A stretch of 64,000 bases of DNA. It comes from Bretschneidera sinensis (taxonomy: Eukaryota > Streptophyta > Magnoliopsida > Brassicales > Akaniaceae). The DNA lies in assembly GCA_023935145.1 (NCBI GenBank), contig CM043705.1, positions 89,314,084 through 89,378,083 of the forward strand. Direction: 5' to 3'. The notes below the pieces were generated by a model that did not search any database, was not told the DNA's origin, and worked only from the letters and a program-made list of their open reading frames with translations. Positions 12,101 to 24,048 of the stretch are shown here, piece by piece. Each line of letters begins with the position of its first letter. The stretch's first letter is position 1. Both the position numbers and the translations under genes were made by a program.

Positions 12101-12551
12101 CTTCAACTTCAACTTCAACATTATCACCTTCAATATTAACAACGCCACCATTACTTCCTTCTTCAAATGGTACATCAAATAGGAAATAAATTGGTTGAGA
12201 ATAACTATAATTATCCATTTCCTTTTAAAATGTGTGATCTACATAGATGTCTACAATCCTAGATATAAGTAGGCCTTTTAGCATATCTAGCACCTCTTCA
12301 TCATCTTTAACCTTAATCATACCAAAGTACATAAGAACCCCATGATAATTATAATAGAAACAAGATATATCAGTTACATTACATTGTCTGACCATAAAAC
12401 CCAGGTTATAGAAACAAACTCTTTTAGGATTTATGTTGTCTATTACATCCATTGAACCCCTTATATATGAAATTGGTGGAATGTAGTGGATATGACCATT
12501 GTGGTCAAATCTCACAGTAATGGGTCGAGGATCAATGTTGCATAGAGGCAA
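9189..12551 (-). pseudogene. MuDR-type MULE transposase, degraded
   Basis: Transposase read on the minus strand in blocks. 12551-12225 is the N-terminal region and 12218-11697 a very acidic linker. 11621-11283 is the MuDR domain (CPFRIYASRM). 11286-10945 is the start of the catalytic domain, with the first acidic residue in CIDGCFLKGPYGG. An intron-like gap follows. 10846-10463 holds VDHRYCVRHLYGNFK and the glutamate in NMSESFNRAI. 10261-9917 has the SWIM finger (GVPCKHVVACI) and a zinc knuckle CSKCGEQGHNAKGY whose last Cys is Tyr. A Ser/Gln then Gly/Arg/Lys-rich tail runs to 9189. Breaks: a one-base shift near 11300, a stop near 10935, a TGA just before the SWIM block where the family has Trp, and a TAA between the first two blocks. 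It would have cut and pasted the element by its DDE chemistry. Confidence 0.85.
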
Positions 12552-13158
12552 ATAAATATCTTTCAGTTAAAAAAAATACAAAAGAACAATGCAAAACATA
12601 TAGGACCACACAACATACACTAGCTTAGAGGTCGTATGTAGACAAAAAAAATTGTAAACAATTTTCCTACAAAGTTAATCAAATTCTAGGACCATAATGC
12701 TTTGCATAAAGAAACACATGGGAGCCAACAATCAACACACGATGAGATAGTTAAACACAAACCCATACTCTAATGCAATTAAACCCATTTTACCCGCATT
12801 CTAATACAATCAATAAAAAAATTAAACCCATTAATCATTTATCAATAAGGATGCAAAAATCCCTTTCGACTTCAATTTCTATTGTAATCTTATATAGAAT
12901 TAACCCATATTCTATTGTAAACCCATTCGAAATCCTTAACCATATTCAAGCCCTAAAACCCATGGAATGTATGGTATGATACAGGTCTCTTTTTCTTCCT
13001 CTTCGATGAACTTGTACAATCCATGGTGCGATCCCCTCCTTTGATGAACTTGGGAGTGATTTCAAACGAGAAATTGGAAATGCAGGTTGACTTCTTAGAC
13101 TAATTTGGTAATGCAAGTTTCTAATTTTTGTTAATGCTTCGTTAATAACGAGAAAACG

Positions 13159-13369
13159 ATGAGGGTGGGCTTTTCCCCTCCACTGACAATCACATGCCAA
13201 AAACATGTTCCCTCTTAACTTTTGTTACATTGATTTGGATGGAATTATTCAATTTGATTCAATTACAACGTTTGCTTTAAGGTTGTGTATCAATGTGCCA
13301 AAATTGAGACCTTATGTATTAAAGTACAAGTACCCCCCCAAACCTTGGGGGTCAAAATGGATTTAAGCC
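13159..13369 (-). repeat. MULE right terminal inverted repeat
   Basis: Inverse partner of 8046-8256, ending GATTTAAGCC immediately before the right copy of the 9-bp target duplication (13370-13378). The intervening DNA 12552-13158 is the transposase upstream region and probably contains its promoter. Confidence 0.9.
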
Positions 13370-13378
13370 AAAATATTA

Positions 13379-15290
13379 CTATTCATTTTGTTCATTATCA
13401 GGGTGAATTTTTTTGAATTGTAACACTCGATGTCATAATACATGTTTGAAGAGGGTGTATTTGTAGTTTGGAAGTCTTGACTAGGATCAGGGAGCGTGGT
13501 TGTAGAGGCCTACTCCATCTAGCATTTTTCCTTTAGTCTTTACTTTATGTTAGTAGTTTTGCTGCGGTAGGAACAGCTTACCTCGGTTTTATCAATGCAA
13601 TCAAGCCCAAGACTACACTAAGCTACTAATAATTCTAAAGTAAACCTTGTTATTTTGCCTTCGCCTACAGAGACAAATTAGAAGAACATAAAAAGACAAG
13701 TAATAAAATAATATAAATTTTTAGCAGAGAAATGAAATATGTGCAAGGAATATGAGAAGAAAGATATAATGTAGCTGCTTAATAAGATGGGCTTGATGTA
13801 GTGACCAAGGTCATAGATTGGCACTACAACAGTAACTCTAAGAAAAGATAATGAAGTTAACTTAGTACAAAAAACTCATGTTCTTCGATCTTTGAAAATG
13901 GTTTAGACGTCCCAAAATATGTTGGCTAGAAATAACAAAATTACCATGCAAATACAAAGTATCGATGAGACTTGCATAGTTCGATGAAGGGTCTTTTGGT
14001 ATGCACTAGTTGTTTGAGTGAGTGCTTTGTTGTTGTGAGAATGCAAATAATTATGTAAGAAAATCCGAAAGAATATGACTAAAGTGTGAGGGTTCACTCC
14101 ATAGGTATCGTTCTTTGGAGCTATAAGAGAAAGATGGATTTGAGTTCTCGATTGCTTATCTTAGAATAGAGAGAACCGATTGATTCTCTTATAAAAAAAA
14201 AAAGAGAAGGTTTCTTTGGGTACTTGTAGTATTATAGATTGTTAATTAATTGCTCTAGTTTGTGTTGTAATTAGGTTGTATCTCGAGTTGAGTTATCTTA
14301 CCTTTTGGTGAATAGTAGATGACCACTTATTGAGATAAGAACAACTATTCTTCTTAAAATCATAGGTCTTTGGACCTTTAGAAAGACTACACATATCTTT
14401 GGAAATCAACCTACAAAGGCAGATAGGAGATCCCTAGAAATCTACATGTTGTTATTGTAGCTACCAACCGTCACATTAAAACCACTTCTCGTTTTGTTTA
14501 CTATTTATTCTTTTTACCCGATGGGCATAGCCTTAATCCCGCAAAGAAGCCATTGGAGATGATGTGATTATTATAAGTAGCAATTTACTTGACGGAGGGG
14601 AAATGTCAAGTGACTTTTACCTTTTGGGCAAAGGGATTTGGTGTTGAACATAAAGAAGGTTAGAGAGTGCAGGTGGTAGACATGATGTAAAAGGGGTTTG
14701 ATGTGATTAGCATTGTGTTTGAGGCTGAAATGACTTGATTAGAGGCTAATGTTGGATTTTCATTGAACTAAAATACATTTTGGTTTGGTTGAATAGCAAT
14801 TGATCATCTAAACAAGAGATTTGATGCTAAACGAGGCGCACTGCTACGATTATAGTCACGTTCCGTTACTGCTGCAGCTCTTACTATTGTAATTGCTACG
14901 ATTATAATTGCTACCTCTATAGTCTAGAAGTGTGATAATTGTTTATTGAATGGGATGAGAATATCCTCTAAGCTACCACTTAGGCTTCCAAGTGGATTGT
15001 TTGGAGTGTAAGGTTTCCAAGTCACCTATAGCCCATAATCCACGTGGCGACTATATGGTGGTTATGTCAAATATCTATTGCCTTCCAATCCACTGCCCCA
15101 TATATTATTCCGATTAGGAGCAATGTGGCTTAGGGTCCACCTAAGCAATAACGATAGTAAAAGAAAAAATAGAGTAATTCTAAGGGGAATACAATAGTAA
15201 AGCTACAATAGTGTACATAGGTCCTTTTAAAGTAGGTTTACCTTAGCTTTGATGACTTTTTTCTTGTAGCCTTTATCTTGCCCTCTTGGT
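13379..15290. other. gene-free stretch
   Basis: About 1.9 kb with no credible reading frame or repeat boundary. A slightly repetitive patch at about 14850-14920 (GCTACGATTATA twice) was seen. The base composition is less AT-rich than at the window's left end. Probably old, unrecognisable transposon debris. Confidence 0.3.
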
Positions 15291-15299
15291 GTTTTTTGA

Positions 15300-15765
15300 G
15301 TTTGCTAGTGGAAATAGGCCTTGATGGGTCCCAAAGGGCTTTATGATGTGGTAAGCCTCTCTAGGTTTTATCATTTAGTAAGCCTCTTTAAGGCGTTTAC
15401 CATATTTTTGGCTCTTTAGTGAGCCTCAATAGGTTTTATCACTTAATGGGTCTCCTTGGGTCCTATCATGTAGTGGGTCTCTTTGAGGCCTTTATCATGT
15501 TTCTGACTCTTTAGTGGGCCTTAATAGGTTTTATCTCTTAGTGGGCCTCATTTGGCCTTATCATGTTGTGGGCCCCAATAGGATTTTATCATGTAGTGAG
15601 TCTCTTTGGGGACTTTATCATGTTTTCGGATATCTTGTGGGCATCAATAGGCTTTATCACGTAATAGGCCTCTTTAGGTATTATCATGTAGTGGACCTTA
15701 ATAGGCTTGATCACTTAGTGGGCCTCTTTGGTCCTTATCATGTAGTGGGATATGCCATTTTTTTG
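15300..15765 (+). repeat. degenerate minisatellite, unit about 27-30 bp
   Basis: Tandem, diverged copies of a unit resembling GTGGGCCTCTTTGG, CCTTATCATGTA, with about 16 units over 465 bp. The period is often a multiple of three, so a stretch at 15514-15774 stays open and reads as repeated GLxxxYHVVG peptides. That frame is a by-product of the repeat and is not called as a gene. Confidence 0.8.
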
Positions 15766-15904
15766 TGTGGATAACATGGCCATTTTGGCCAAATGTTTGA
15801 TGGTTTTGTAGATGTTATCATTCAATGAATGTTAAGCACGCATTGTGAAAAACAGGTATCAACATTCATTAAAATATACAATATGTTAATTTCAATTATG
15901 ATAA

Positions 15905-17043
15905 TGCTACTCTCTAAGAACTTCGTTGAGGATGTTTTCTCAAGGAAATGAATAAGATCCTCCTTACCTTGATTCTTAAAAATCAAACTTTGGAGTACAT
16001 GGCTGATTGGTGACTTGTTAGCTTGTGTAATGTGTCATTTAAGATCATCTTCAATGTATTGGTTAATCTCCTTAAACCGATGTTAGACTCACTTATCCAT
16101 CCCTTCCAAAATATTTTTGTTTTGGGAAGAATGTTTTCAGATAACATAATCATTGCAAATGAGGTGCTGGAAAAAATCAAGAGAACAAAACGGTCAAAAG
16201 AGAGCCTTACAACTATCAAAATTGACATGAGTAAGGTTTATGACTGCTTATCATGGACCTTTCTGGAGATTATCTTTACTAGGATGGGTTTCCCCCATGC
16301 TGGATCCACCTTATCAAGCAATATGTCTCCACAGTCTCTTACCATGTCCTGATTAATGGGAAGCCTTCAAAACCTATTACCCCCCCGATCGAGGCTTAAG
16401 GCAAGGGGATCCCTTATCTCTTTACCTTTTCATTCTTTGTTAAAGTGTTTTGTCTAACTGTCTTTTCAAAGTGAAAACAAAGAATTAGTATAGGGAGTTA
16501 AGAGAGCCAGAGAGACCCCACCTGATGTTTGTAGATGAATGATTTTTCTTCATTAAAGCCATCATTCGAGGCATCATTAATATCAAGTAAATTATTGACC
16601 TTTTTTTCTCTGGTCTGAACAAGTAATCAACATGTCCAAATAAGATATTTATGTTAGCCCCAACCTCTCACAACCTGAGAAGACAAATTTGACCCATTTC
16701 TTGGGATTTCAAATTGTTGATAAGCCAGGTAAATACCTTGGAGTCGATATGAACTTCACCCACAATAAAAAAAAATAAGTTTTCCAAACTATTGTAGATC
16801 GAGTCTCCCACTGTTTGGCAAGCTGAAAAATAAAATTATTACCCTCTTGAGGATGACTTACCCTCATCAAGTCAACTCTCTCAACCCTCCCTATTTATAC
16901 TATGTCATGCCTTAAACTACCATAATATATTTGTCAGAAGCTTGACCAAATTAGCAATAATTTCTAGTGGGGTCATGATACAAAAACCCAAAGGGTCCAT
17001 GTCACAAGTTGGGACACTATGCTCTCTAAAAAAGGAAGGTGGT
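15905..17043 (+). mobile_element. L1-type LINE, first segment: reverse transcriptase
   Basis: Decayed ORF2 of a plant L1 LINE. Family motifs in order: FLKEMNKILLTLI near 15920, SLCNVSFKIIFNVLVNLLKP at 16020-16080, HPFQNIFVLGRMFSDNIIIA, IDMSKVYDCLSWTFLE (catalytic region A), then in shifted frames RGLRQGDPLS (about 16392) and KYLGVDMNF (about 16730). Many stops and frameshifts are present. The segment stops at SLKKEGG where gypsy element A is inserted (target copy GTGGT at 17039-17043). It continues at 23860 and again at 30782. The 5' end is missing, as is usual for LINEs. Confidence 0.85.
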
Positions 17044-18341
17044 TGTTGGACGAAAATACACCTAAATTAATAAGTAGATAATCGTACTAGTTTTACTTGC
17101 GAGTGCACAAGGTCAACAGTGTAGTATAGTATGCGAAAGCAAGATCATCTCCACAGGGATTGGTAAAGTTCGGTTTTAGAATTAGTTTCTTTAAGTAAAA
17201 AGAAATAAATAACTGTTGTATGTGATTTGATAATAATAAAAACATAGAGCTTTGATATCCACCACTAGTCATACTTTCCCAATTGTATAATGTATCAGTG
17301 CACTAGCCTTATCATGTATACCTACTGGTTGCCAACCTAAGGGCATGGTATCTACTCCTTAAGCTATTGATTTCCCTAAGCAACGAGTTAGGCATGGTAT
17401 CTACTCTAACTCTTTTCTTCCTTAAGGGATTCAGCATGGTATTTGCTTGAGTTGTTCCTTAAGAAAGCATAAGTACTATGGAAATCGACAACCACATGAG
17501 ACCTAGGGCACGGTATCTACTTCTGGTTTCCCATGTTGATTAATCCAAGAATCTGGTGTGGACATCTTTTGTTACTAATATTAGACCCAGGACTCGGTCA
17601 TGCAAATTGATCTAACTAACCAATCCATACCACATGCATACGCTGGCCATACACATACATATGAGGAATTTAAATAAGCACAAACATTAATCAAGTTAAG
17701 CAACATAATAAAGGCTATTGGCAAAGATTTATCAATGAATAAATATATGAGAAAGCATAACTAGGGCTTCAATCGAGCCCTATAAGAAAGTTAGTTACAC
17801 ATGCTGTCTAAAATAAACATCATATATAAACTAAACATAAAGAGAAGAATAAACCCAAGAGAAGAGGCGTCAATTCTCTCCCAAAGCTTACAACTCCAAG
17901 TAAAAGATAAGAGAAGTGTTTTCTAAGTTGTGTTTTATTGTGTGTGCTCTACAGGTGTATTTATAGGGCTTGAGAAGTCCTAGAAGGCTCATGAGTTCCT
18001 AAATTACAAAACTTTTTTTTTTCTTCCAAAATAAGGTTATGCAATTTACTGTTCATGCCCGTACATGTGCGCTCGATCACAGGGTGCGCTCGATCCTTCT
18101 TGTGTGCGCACGATCGCAATATGCGCTCGATCTCATTGCATGGTGCGATCGATCGCAGCTTGACCAGAGACTACTCCAGGATTTCCAGGCTTCTTCCTTT
18201 AAGTGCCAAAACTGCTTCTTTTCTTCCAAGACCTATAAAACATATGTGAAACACACAAATGAAGTAAAATAAACTAAATTAACATAACTAAGGACCTAAT
18301 AAATGTAAATAAGGGAGCTATGAATATTTAAGCATCTATCA
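17044..18341 (-). repeat. gypsy A 3' LTR
   Basis: 1298-bp LTR with TG/CA ends (minus strand TGATAGATGC to TGTCCAACA). It contains a TATA-type box CTATAAATA on the minus strand at 17958-17966, four spaced copies of GGCATGGTATCTACT (about 17340-17525), and an array of CGATC/GATCG-centred boxes at 18062-18165. Confidence 0.92.
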
Positions 18342-19784
18342 CACCCCCAAACTTACATATTGCTAGTCCCTTAGCAATACTAAATAAAACTAAAATGAAA
18401 AATAACAACACACAGATAGATTCAATGTTTATAGTGTCCAAAAAAAGTTTAAGTATTAACACAAAACTATGATGTGCATTCACGAGCAAGCTTAACAGAT
18501 ACAAACATATTTTTGCCATGAATAAGAGTTTTGAACGCAAATCACTTTCATGAGGCAATTTAAGACATCACAAGTTCGACTTTGGTGTGTGGTGAACTAG
18601 CACATCAAAGATTAGGTTTCCAAATAATTCTAAATGTATGTTTTGATGTCTCAAGATTCACCAAATTTCCTATTAGAATCAACAAAGATGGTATAATTCT
18701 TCTTTTCTTTTGTTTACGATTTTTTTTTTCAAGTTAATTCCCTTAAGCTTTCTATTTGACTCATGTAACGAGTGTTTAGCCAATGACTCCAAAACCAGAT
18801 GGTTTTAGGGCATTAGGTGTAAAGATACCCCTAAGGACATACTAACTCGAGTCAAAAAGGCTACGAAACTAACTGGTCTTAATGCTACCAATCAGAATTC
18901 TCCACCTTTTGACGTGACACTCATTGCTTACTGAGGCAAGAGGGCCAGTTACTTAGTGAAAAGTTCTTTTTAATGATCATTTAAAATTTTCCACCTTTTG
19001 ACGTGACACTCAATGCTTACTGAGGCAAGAGGGCCAGTTACTCAGCGGAAAATAAGTTTTTATTGATCATTAGGAGCATTTCTTTCTTTTTGAGTACTAG
19101 CAATTTGTTTCTATTTTCTTATGCCAAAATGTTAGTCTAATAGGCCATTTGGTTCACAGTCGAGCAAAAGAAACATACGAATCAAAATTACATATCATAC
19201 CCCACACAAATATGTGCTAATGTGCTTGTGATCGTTTAGGTCAATTTGTGAATCCTTAAATGCCTAAAAGGAAGTGATCTATGTTCAAAACTTAATTATT
19301 GGCCTATATGTTCAAGGTACTAAGCTCACTTATGAAGTCAAATCATATTCTTTGTTTAGATCACAATTTTTTTTAGAACAGTATGAATATGCATTTATCT
19401 ATGAAAACAACAACACAACAAAATAACAACAAAATGGGACATAGTGAGTGTGTGAATGTGTCCCCATACCCCCAAACTTAAATTGCAAATTGTCCTTAAT
19501 ATGTGAATAGCATGGAAGGAGTTGACCTAGGAGATGGAGAACTGATGGCTGGCATGGCTTGTAGCATGCCCCCAAACTTCAACTGGATGCACTCACGCTG
19601 TCCTTGACAAAGAAAGAAAAACAAACATAAAATGGAAAACAAATAATAATAAACAGCTATAGAAAAATAAAATAGGAAATACGAATAATAAAATAAAATA
19701 AACTAATAAAAAGGGTATGCTGTGGGGTGCCTCCCATGAGCGCTAAGTTTAACATCTTCAGCCGGACGGGGTATTCTCTCAACT
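18342..19784 (-). other. gypsy A 3' non-coding region with an 89-bp direct repeat
   Basis: No reading frame of note. A unit with TCCACCTTTTGACGTGACAC is repeated at 18901 and 18990, giving an 89-bp period and two copies to about 19078. On the minus strand AGGACAATTTG then AAGTTTGGGGGT (19468-19497) and the 50-bp block 19713-19762 are shared with gypsy B. The purine tract for plus-strand priming is at 18342-18354. Confidence 0.7.
19713..19762 (-). other. conserved non-coding block shared with gypsy B
   Basis: Minus-strand sequence centred on CTTAGCGCTCATGGGAGGC lies just downstream of the gag-protease frame. It aligns with 27603-27652 of gypsy B over 50 bases with 5 mismatches, although the LTRs of the two elements are unrelated. 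This level of conservation in non-coding DNA suggests a functional RNA element such as a packaging or export signal, which is an inference. Confidence 0.8.
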
Positions 19785-22300
19785 TTAGTCTTTTGGCAGG
19801 GAGTACTTAAAGTTCACTTCATGTGGCTCAAGTGCTCTTGGTGGTGTTGCACATTCATCATGACTCAATCCTTTCAGTGTATTCAAATGTGATTTCTTCT
19901 TATCACCCGGTCTTGGATGCATAGGATAGACTTTAGGGAGGTGCATAACTTCCAAGATGTCATCAGGAACAGTTTCTGATGCAGGCTCAATATCCGATCT
20001 TTTGAAGCTATGGGTGAGGGCGACCTCCAATGGATCAGTGTAAAGGACCTGAAAAACTTGCTTGAAAACACTTTGCATCATACATTCATTAAAACATTCA
20101 TCACCATTATCATCTTGGAGTAATTTCGTTGCATTAAATATCTTAAATTCTATTGTCTTTCCATTTACCGTCATACTTACAATACCCTTTTTTACATTAA
20201 TTATTGTATCAGTAGTTCTCATAAAAGGTCTTCCTAAGATGATGGGAAGGGGTAATGGCATCGGGCATTCTTCTATATCTAATATAATGAAGTCAGCAGG
20301 CAAAATAAACTCACCTACCTTGACCAGGACATCTTCAAGTATACCTCTAGGTCTTTTGATGCTTCTATCTGCCAATTGCAAAGTGATGGAGGTTGGTTGA
20401 AGCTCCCCCAAACCTAGTTTTTCAACTACTGTGTATGGTAGCAAATTGACACTTGCTCCTAAATCTAGTAATACTGGCTCAAACAATTGATCACCTATCC
20501 TATAGAGAATAGTAAAACTTCATGGATCTTTTAGTTTTGGTGGTAGTTTTTTTTAACAGTACCGCACTTACCTCTTCAGTTAGAGCCACTGTTTTATGTT
20601 CTTGAAACTTTCTTTTATTAGTGCAACAATCTTTTAAAAATTTAGCATAAGCAGGAATTTGTTTAATTGCATCTAATAAGGGAATGTTAATTTCTGCTTT
20701 TCTCAAAGTTTCAAAAATATCAAGCAATTTATCTTTCTTTGGCGTTACTAACCTTTGAGAGAAGGGTGGTGCATTCCACTTCTCTACTTCACTTACCTTG
20801 GATGTGGATGGCTTAGCTTGAGATGCTTGAGCTGGCTCATTAACTCCTATGATCTTACCATTTCAGAGAGTTGTAACGGCTTTCAGCTGCTAATGTCCTC
20901 TTGGATTTGGTAATGTTTGTGTAGGAAGTTCACCTTGCTTTCTTTCACTTAGCTCCTTAGCCAATTGCCCCATTTGTTCTTCTAGCCTTTGAGTCATTTG
21001 TTTTTGGTGATCTAATGAAGTCCTCAATGTTGTCATTAATTGCTGTTGTTGAGTGGCTAATTGCTTTACAAGACTTTCTAGACCATCTTTCTTGGGTTCT
21101 GGAACTGGTTGGGATGCTTTATGGAAGTTCCTTTGTTGCCCTTGAAGTTTCAAGGTGTTTTGATTGTTGCTCTATGAGAGGTTGGGGTGGTCTCGCCATC
21201 CAGGTTGTATGTATTTACATATGCACTGTTCGGTCCCACATAGTTTGATTGCTCGGGATCTGTAGATGAATACAAATGGCAGGTCTCAGTAGTATGATCA
21301 AATTGAAAACATAAAGCACATACCTGGCTTTATGTAGCTTGTGTTCGAGGAGAGATGTTTTGAGTAGACTTGGCTTTTACAATCATATATAGCCTCATAT
21401 CTAGCTTCCTCTCCAAAGCAGCTATTTGGGCAGAGGGTCCACCATTCAGAGTAACCTCATATATATCTTTACTCTTGACTCCTTGTCTACCTCTAGAGGA
21501 GAATTATTGGGTATGCTCACTCAATGCCTCAAACAGCTCCATGGCTTCTTCACTGCTCTTTTCCATCAGCACACCTCCACAACCAGAATTAATAATACCT
21601 TTATTCATGTCATTTAGACCTTCATAAAAGGATAGTACCAGCTCAACTTGAGGTAGGTTGTGGTGTGGGCATTTGAGTAGTAGCTCGTTGAAGTGTCCCC
21701 ATGCCTCAAAGAACAGATCTCCATCCCTTTGTTGGAAGGATTGGATCTCCTTCCTCATTTGCCTCGTCTTTTGGGCTGGGAAAAACTTCCTTAGAAATCT
21801 GCCAGCAAACTCCTCCTAAGTGTGGATTGAAACTGCAGGCAAAGAATTGTACTATAGCTTAGCATTATCTTTTAAGGAAAAGGGAAATATAATTAAACTT
21901 ATTTCTTCTTGGTCTAGGCCCTGGATGTGCTGGAATTTGCAGAGATCAAAGAATTCTCGAAGGTACAAGTATGGATCCTCTGCCGGTGTACCCCTAAAGT
22001 GAGTCAAAGCATTGAGTATCTATGGGGATATGTAATAGTTTCCCTCTACTTTTGGTTGATATGCAATGCATGAAGGATGGTTGAGGTTCTATGGGATGAA
22101 GGATTGCTTCATCGGTCTTCGTGCAAGTGGTTGCTGGATTTCTAGCTGTTCCGCCATTGGTGCTTCTTCCGTGAATTCCTCTTCTTCTTCCTCAAAGTTA
22201 TCTCTAAGATTTTGTCGGATGGTCCGTTCAAGCTTAGGATCAAGGGGAAAGACTATTGGATGTCGGGATCGAAGTCCGTGCATGAATCAGATAAAACAGC
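19785..22300 (-). pseudogene. gypsy A gag and aspartic protease, interrupted
   Basis: Minus-strand coding region in pieces. 22283-22089 has an acidic EEEEEFTEEAP segment. About 22085-21760 is the capsid region with several stops, and 21758-21504 continues gag (GDLFFEAWGHFNELLLKCP). A zinc knuckle CALCFQFDHTTETC lies near 21310. 21153-20890 is a Gln-rich coiled-coil segment, 20727-20500 a linker (LLDAIKQIPAYAKFLKDCC), and 20486-19785 the retroviral-type aspartic protease with DLGASVNLLPY at the active site (the usual T is L) and ILGRPFMRT as the second motif. Gag would form the virus-like particle and the protease would process it. The frame ends at 19785 with no polymerase. Stops and frameshifts inactivate this copy. 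Confidence 0.85.
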
Positions 22301-22538
22301 TTCAGTGTAGTAGTTCAACTCAGCTGCTCGGGTAACTCTCTGTCCTATTTGCGCTCGATCGCACAGAAGGTTGCGATCGATCGCAAGTATTAAAAAACCA
22401 CTGATTAGGGTTTGATGTACCTGAAACAAAAAAGAAATCGATTAGGGTTTGATGAAAAGTAGAAATAAAGATGGCAAATAAAATAAAAACGATGATTAAA
22501 GTAAACGAAAGTAATCCTAAAATGAAATTTAGCGCAAT

Positions 22539-22556
22539 CCTTGGTAACGGCGCCAA
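22539..22556 (-). promoter_or_regulatory. gypsy A primer-binding site
   Basis: Minus-strand TTGGCGCCGTTACCAAGG lies five bases from the 5' LTR end. It resembles the TGGCGCCGTTGCCGGGGA primer site typical of plant gypsy elements, with changes in its 3' half. Confidence 0.75.
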
Positions 22557-22561
22557 AAACT

Positions 22562-23854
22562 TGTTGGACAAAAATATACCTAAATTAATAAGTAGATAAT
22601 CATACTAGTTTTACTTGCAAGTGCACAAGGTCAACAATGTAGTATAGTGTGCGAAAGCAAGATCATCTCCACAAGGATTGGTAAAGTTTGGTTTTAGAAT
22701 TAGTTTCTTTAAGTAAAAAGAAATAAATAACTGTTGTATGTGATTTGATAATAGTAAAGACATAGGGCTTTGATATCCACCACTAGTCATACTTTCCTAA
22801 TTGTATAATGTATCAGTGCACTAGCCTTATCATGTATACTTACTGGTTGCCAACCTAAGGGTATGGTATCTACTCCTTAAGCTATTTATTTCCCTAAGCA
22901 ACGAGTTAGGCATGGTATCTACTCTAACTCTTTTCTTCCTTAAGGGATTCAGCATGGTATCTGCTTGAGTTGTTCCTTAAGAAAGCATAATTACTATGGA
23001 AATCGACAACCACATGAGACCTAGGGCATAGTATCTACTCTCGGTTTCCTATGTTGATTAATCCAAGAATCCGGTGTGGATATCTTTTGTTACTAATGTT
23101 AGACCCAGGACTCGGTCATGCAAATTGATCTAACTAACCAATCCATATCACATGCATACGCTGTCCATACACATATATATGAGGAATTTAAATAAGCACA
23201 TGCATTAATCAAGTTAAGCAACATAATAAAGGCTATTGGCAAAGATTTATCAATGAATAAATATATGAAAAAGCATAATTAGGGCTTCAATCGAGCCCTA
23301 TAAGAAAGTTAGTTACACATACTGTCTAAAATAAACATCATATATAAACTAAACATAAAGAGAAGAATAAACCCGAGAGAAGAGGCATCAATTCTCTCCC
23401 AAAGCTTACAACTCCAAGTAAAAGATAAGAGAAGTGTTTTCTAAGTTGTGTTTTGTTGTGTGTGCTTTACAGGTGTATTTATAGGGCTTGAGAAGTCCTA
23501 GAAGGCTCATGAGTTCCTAAACTTTCCTAAATTACAAAACTCTCTTTTTTCCAAAATAAGGTTCTGTAGTTTACTGTTTACGCCCGTACATGTGCGCTCG
23601 ATCGCAGGGTGCACTTGATCCTTCTTGTGTGCGCACGATCGCATTGCATGGTGCGATCAATCGCAGCTTGACCAGAGACTGCTCCAGGATTTCCAGGCTT
23701 CTTCCTTTAAGTGCCAAAACTGATTCTTTTCTTCCAAGACCTATAAAACACGTGTGAAACACACAAATGAAGTAAAATGAACTAAATTAACATAACTAAG
23801 GACCTAATAAATGTAAATAAAGGGGCTTAAATATGAATATTTAAGCATCTATCA
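22562..23854 (-). repeat. gypsy A 5' LTR
   Basis: 1293-bp LTR, the promoter copy for the minus-strand element. The TATA-type box on the minus strand is at 23476-23484. Compared with the other LTR it lacks one 17-bp piece of the CGATC-box array (about 23640), and several CG sites are TG or CA. Confidence 0.92.
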
Positions 23855-23859
23855 GTGGT

Positions 23860-24048
23860 ACGGGCTTAAGGAAGTTCCATTTAATGAACAAAGCCCTTTT
23901 ATCCAAGTAGGCATAGTGTATTCATAACAAACCGGATAGGATCATTCGTTAGACCTTAAAAGCTAAGTATTTCAAAAACTCTGACATCATCTCTGCCTTA
24001 GAATAAACGATGCCTCATGGCTCAGGAAAAGCATCATTGTAGGCCTAA
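23860..24048 (+). mobile_element. L1-type LINE, second segment
   Basis: Continues the LINE ORF2 exactly where gypsy A interrupted it: GGLGLRK-like, FHLMNKALLSK, then KAKYFKNSDIISAL and ASWLxKS motifs seen in the region after the reverse transcriptase of plant L1 elements. It is cut again at 24048 by gypsy B. Confidence 0.8.

Larger units (their letters stand above)
8046..13369 (-). mobile_element. Mutator-like element (MULE) with long inverted repeats
   Basis: A 5.3-kb element with 211-bp terminal inverted repeats (8046-8256 and 13159-13369) and a perfect 9-bp target duplication AAAATATTA at 8037-8045 and 13370-13378. A 9-bp duplication plus a MuDR-type transposase defines the Mutator superfamily. 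It carries two convergent reading frames: the transposase on the minus strand (9189-12551) and a GRF-zinc-finger frame on the plus strand (8431-8751). Both are broken by stops or frameshifts, so the copy is no longer autonomous. Its structure is otherwise almost intact, which points to a fairly recent insertion. Confidence 0.93.
17044..23854 (-). mobile_element. gypsy element A: non-autonomous, gag-protease only
   Basis: Complete LTR retrotransposon of 6.8 kb inserted in the LINE. LTRs are 17044-18341 and 22562-23854, and a perfect 5-bp target duplication GTGGT lies at 17039-17043 and 23855-23859. The strand is fixed by the primer site beside the right LTR (22539-22556, minus strand TTGGCGCCGTTACCAAGG) and the purine tract beside the left LTR (18342-18354, minus strand AAGTTTGGGGGTG). 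Both place the element on the minus strand. The interior encodes gag and an aspartic protease but no reverse transcriptase, RNase H or integrase, so it needed those enzymes from a partner. The two LTRs differ by a few percent by eye, mostly at C-to-T or G-to-A positions. Confidence 0.93.

Noticed and set aside
15514..15774. 86-codon frame with repeated GLxxxYHVVG
   Set aside because: Produced by a minisatellite with a period often divisible by three; no start context or homologue is known to me.
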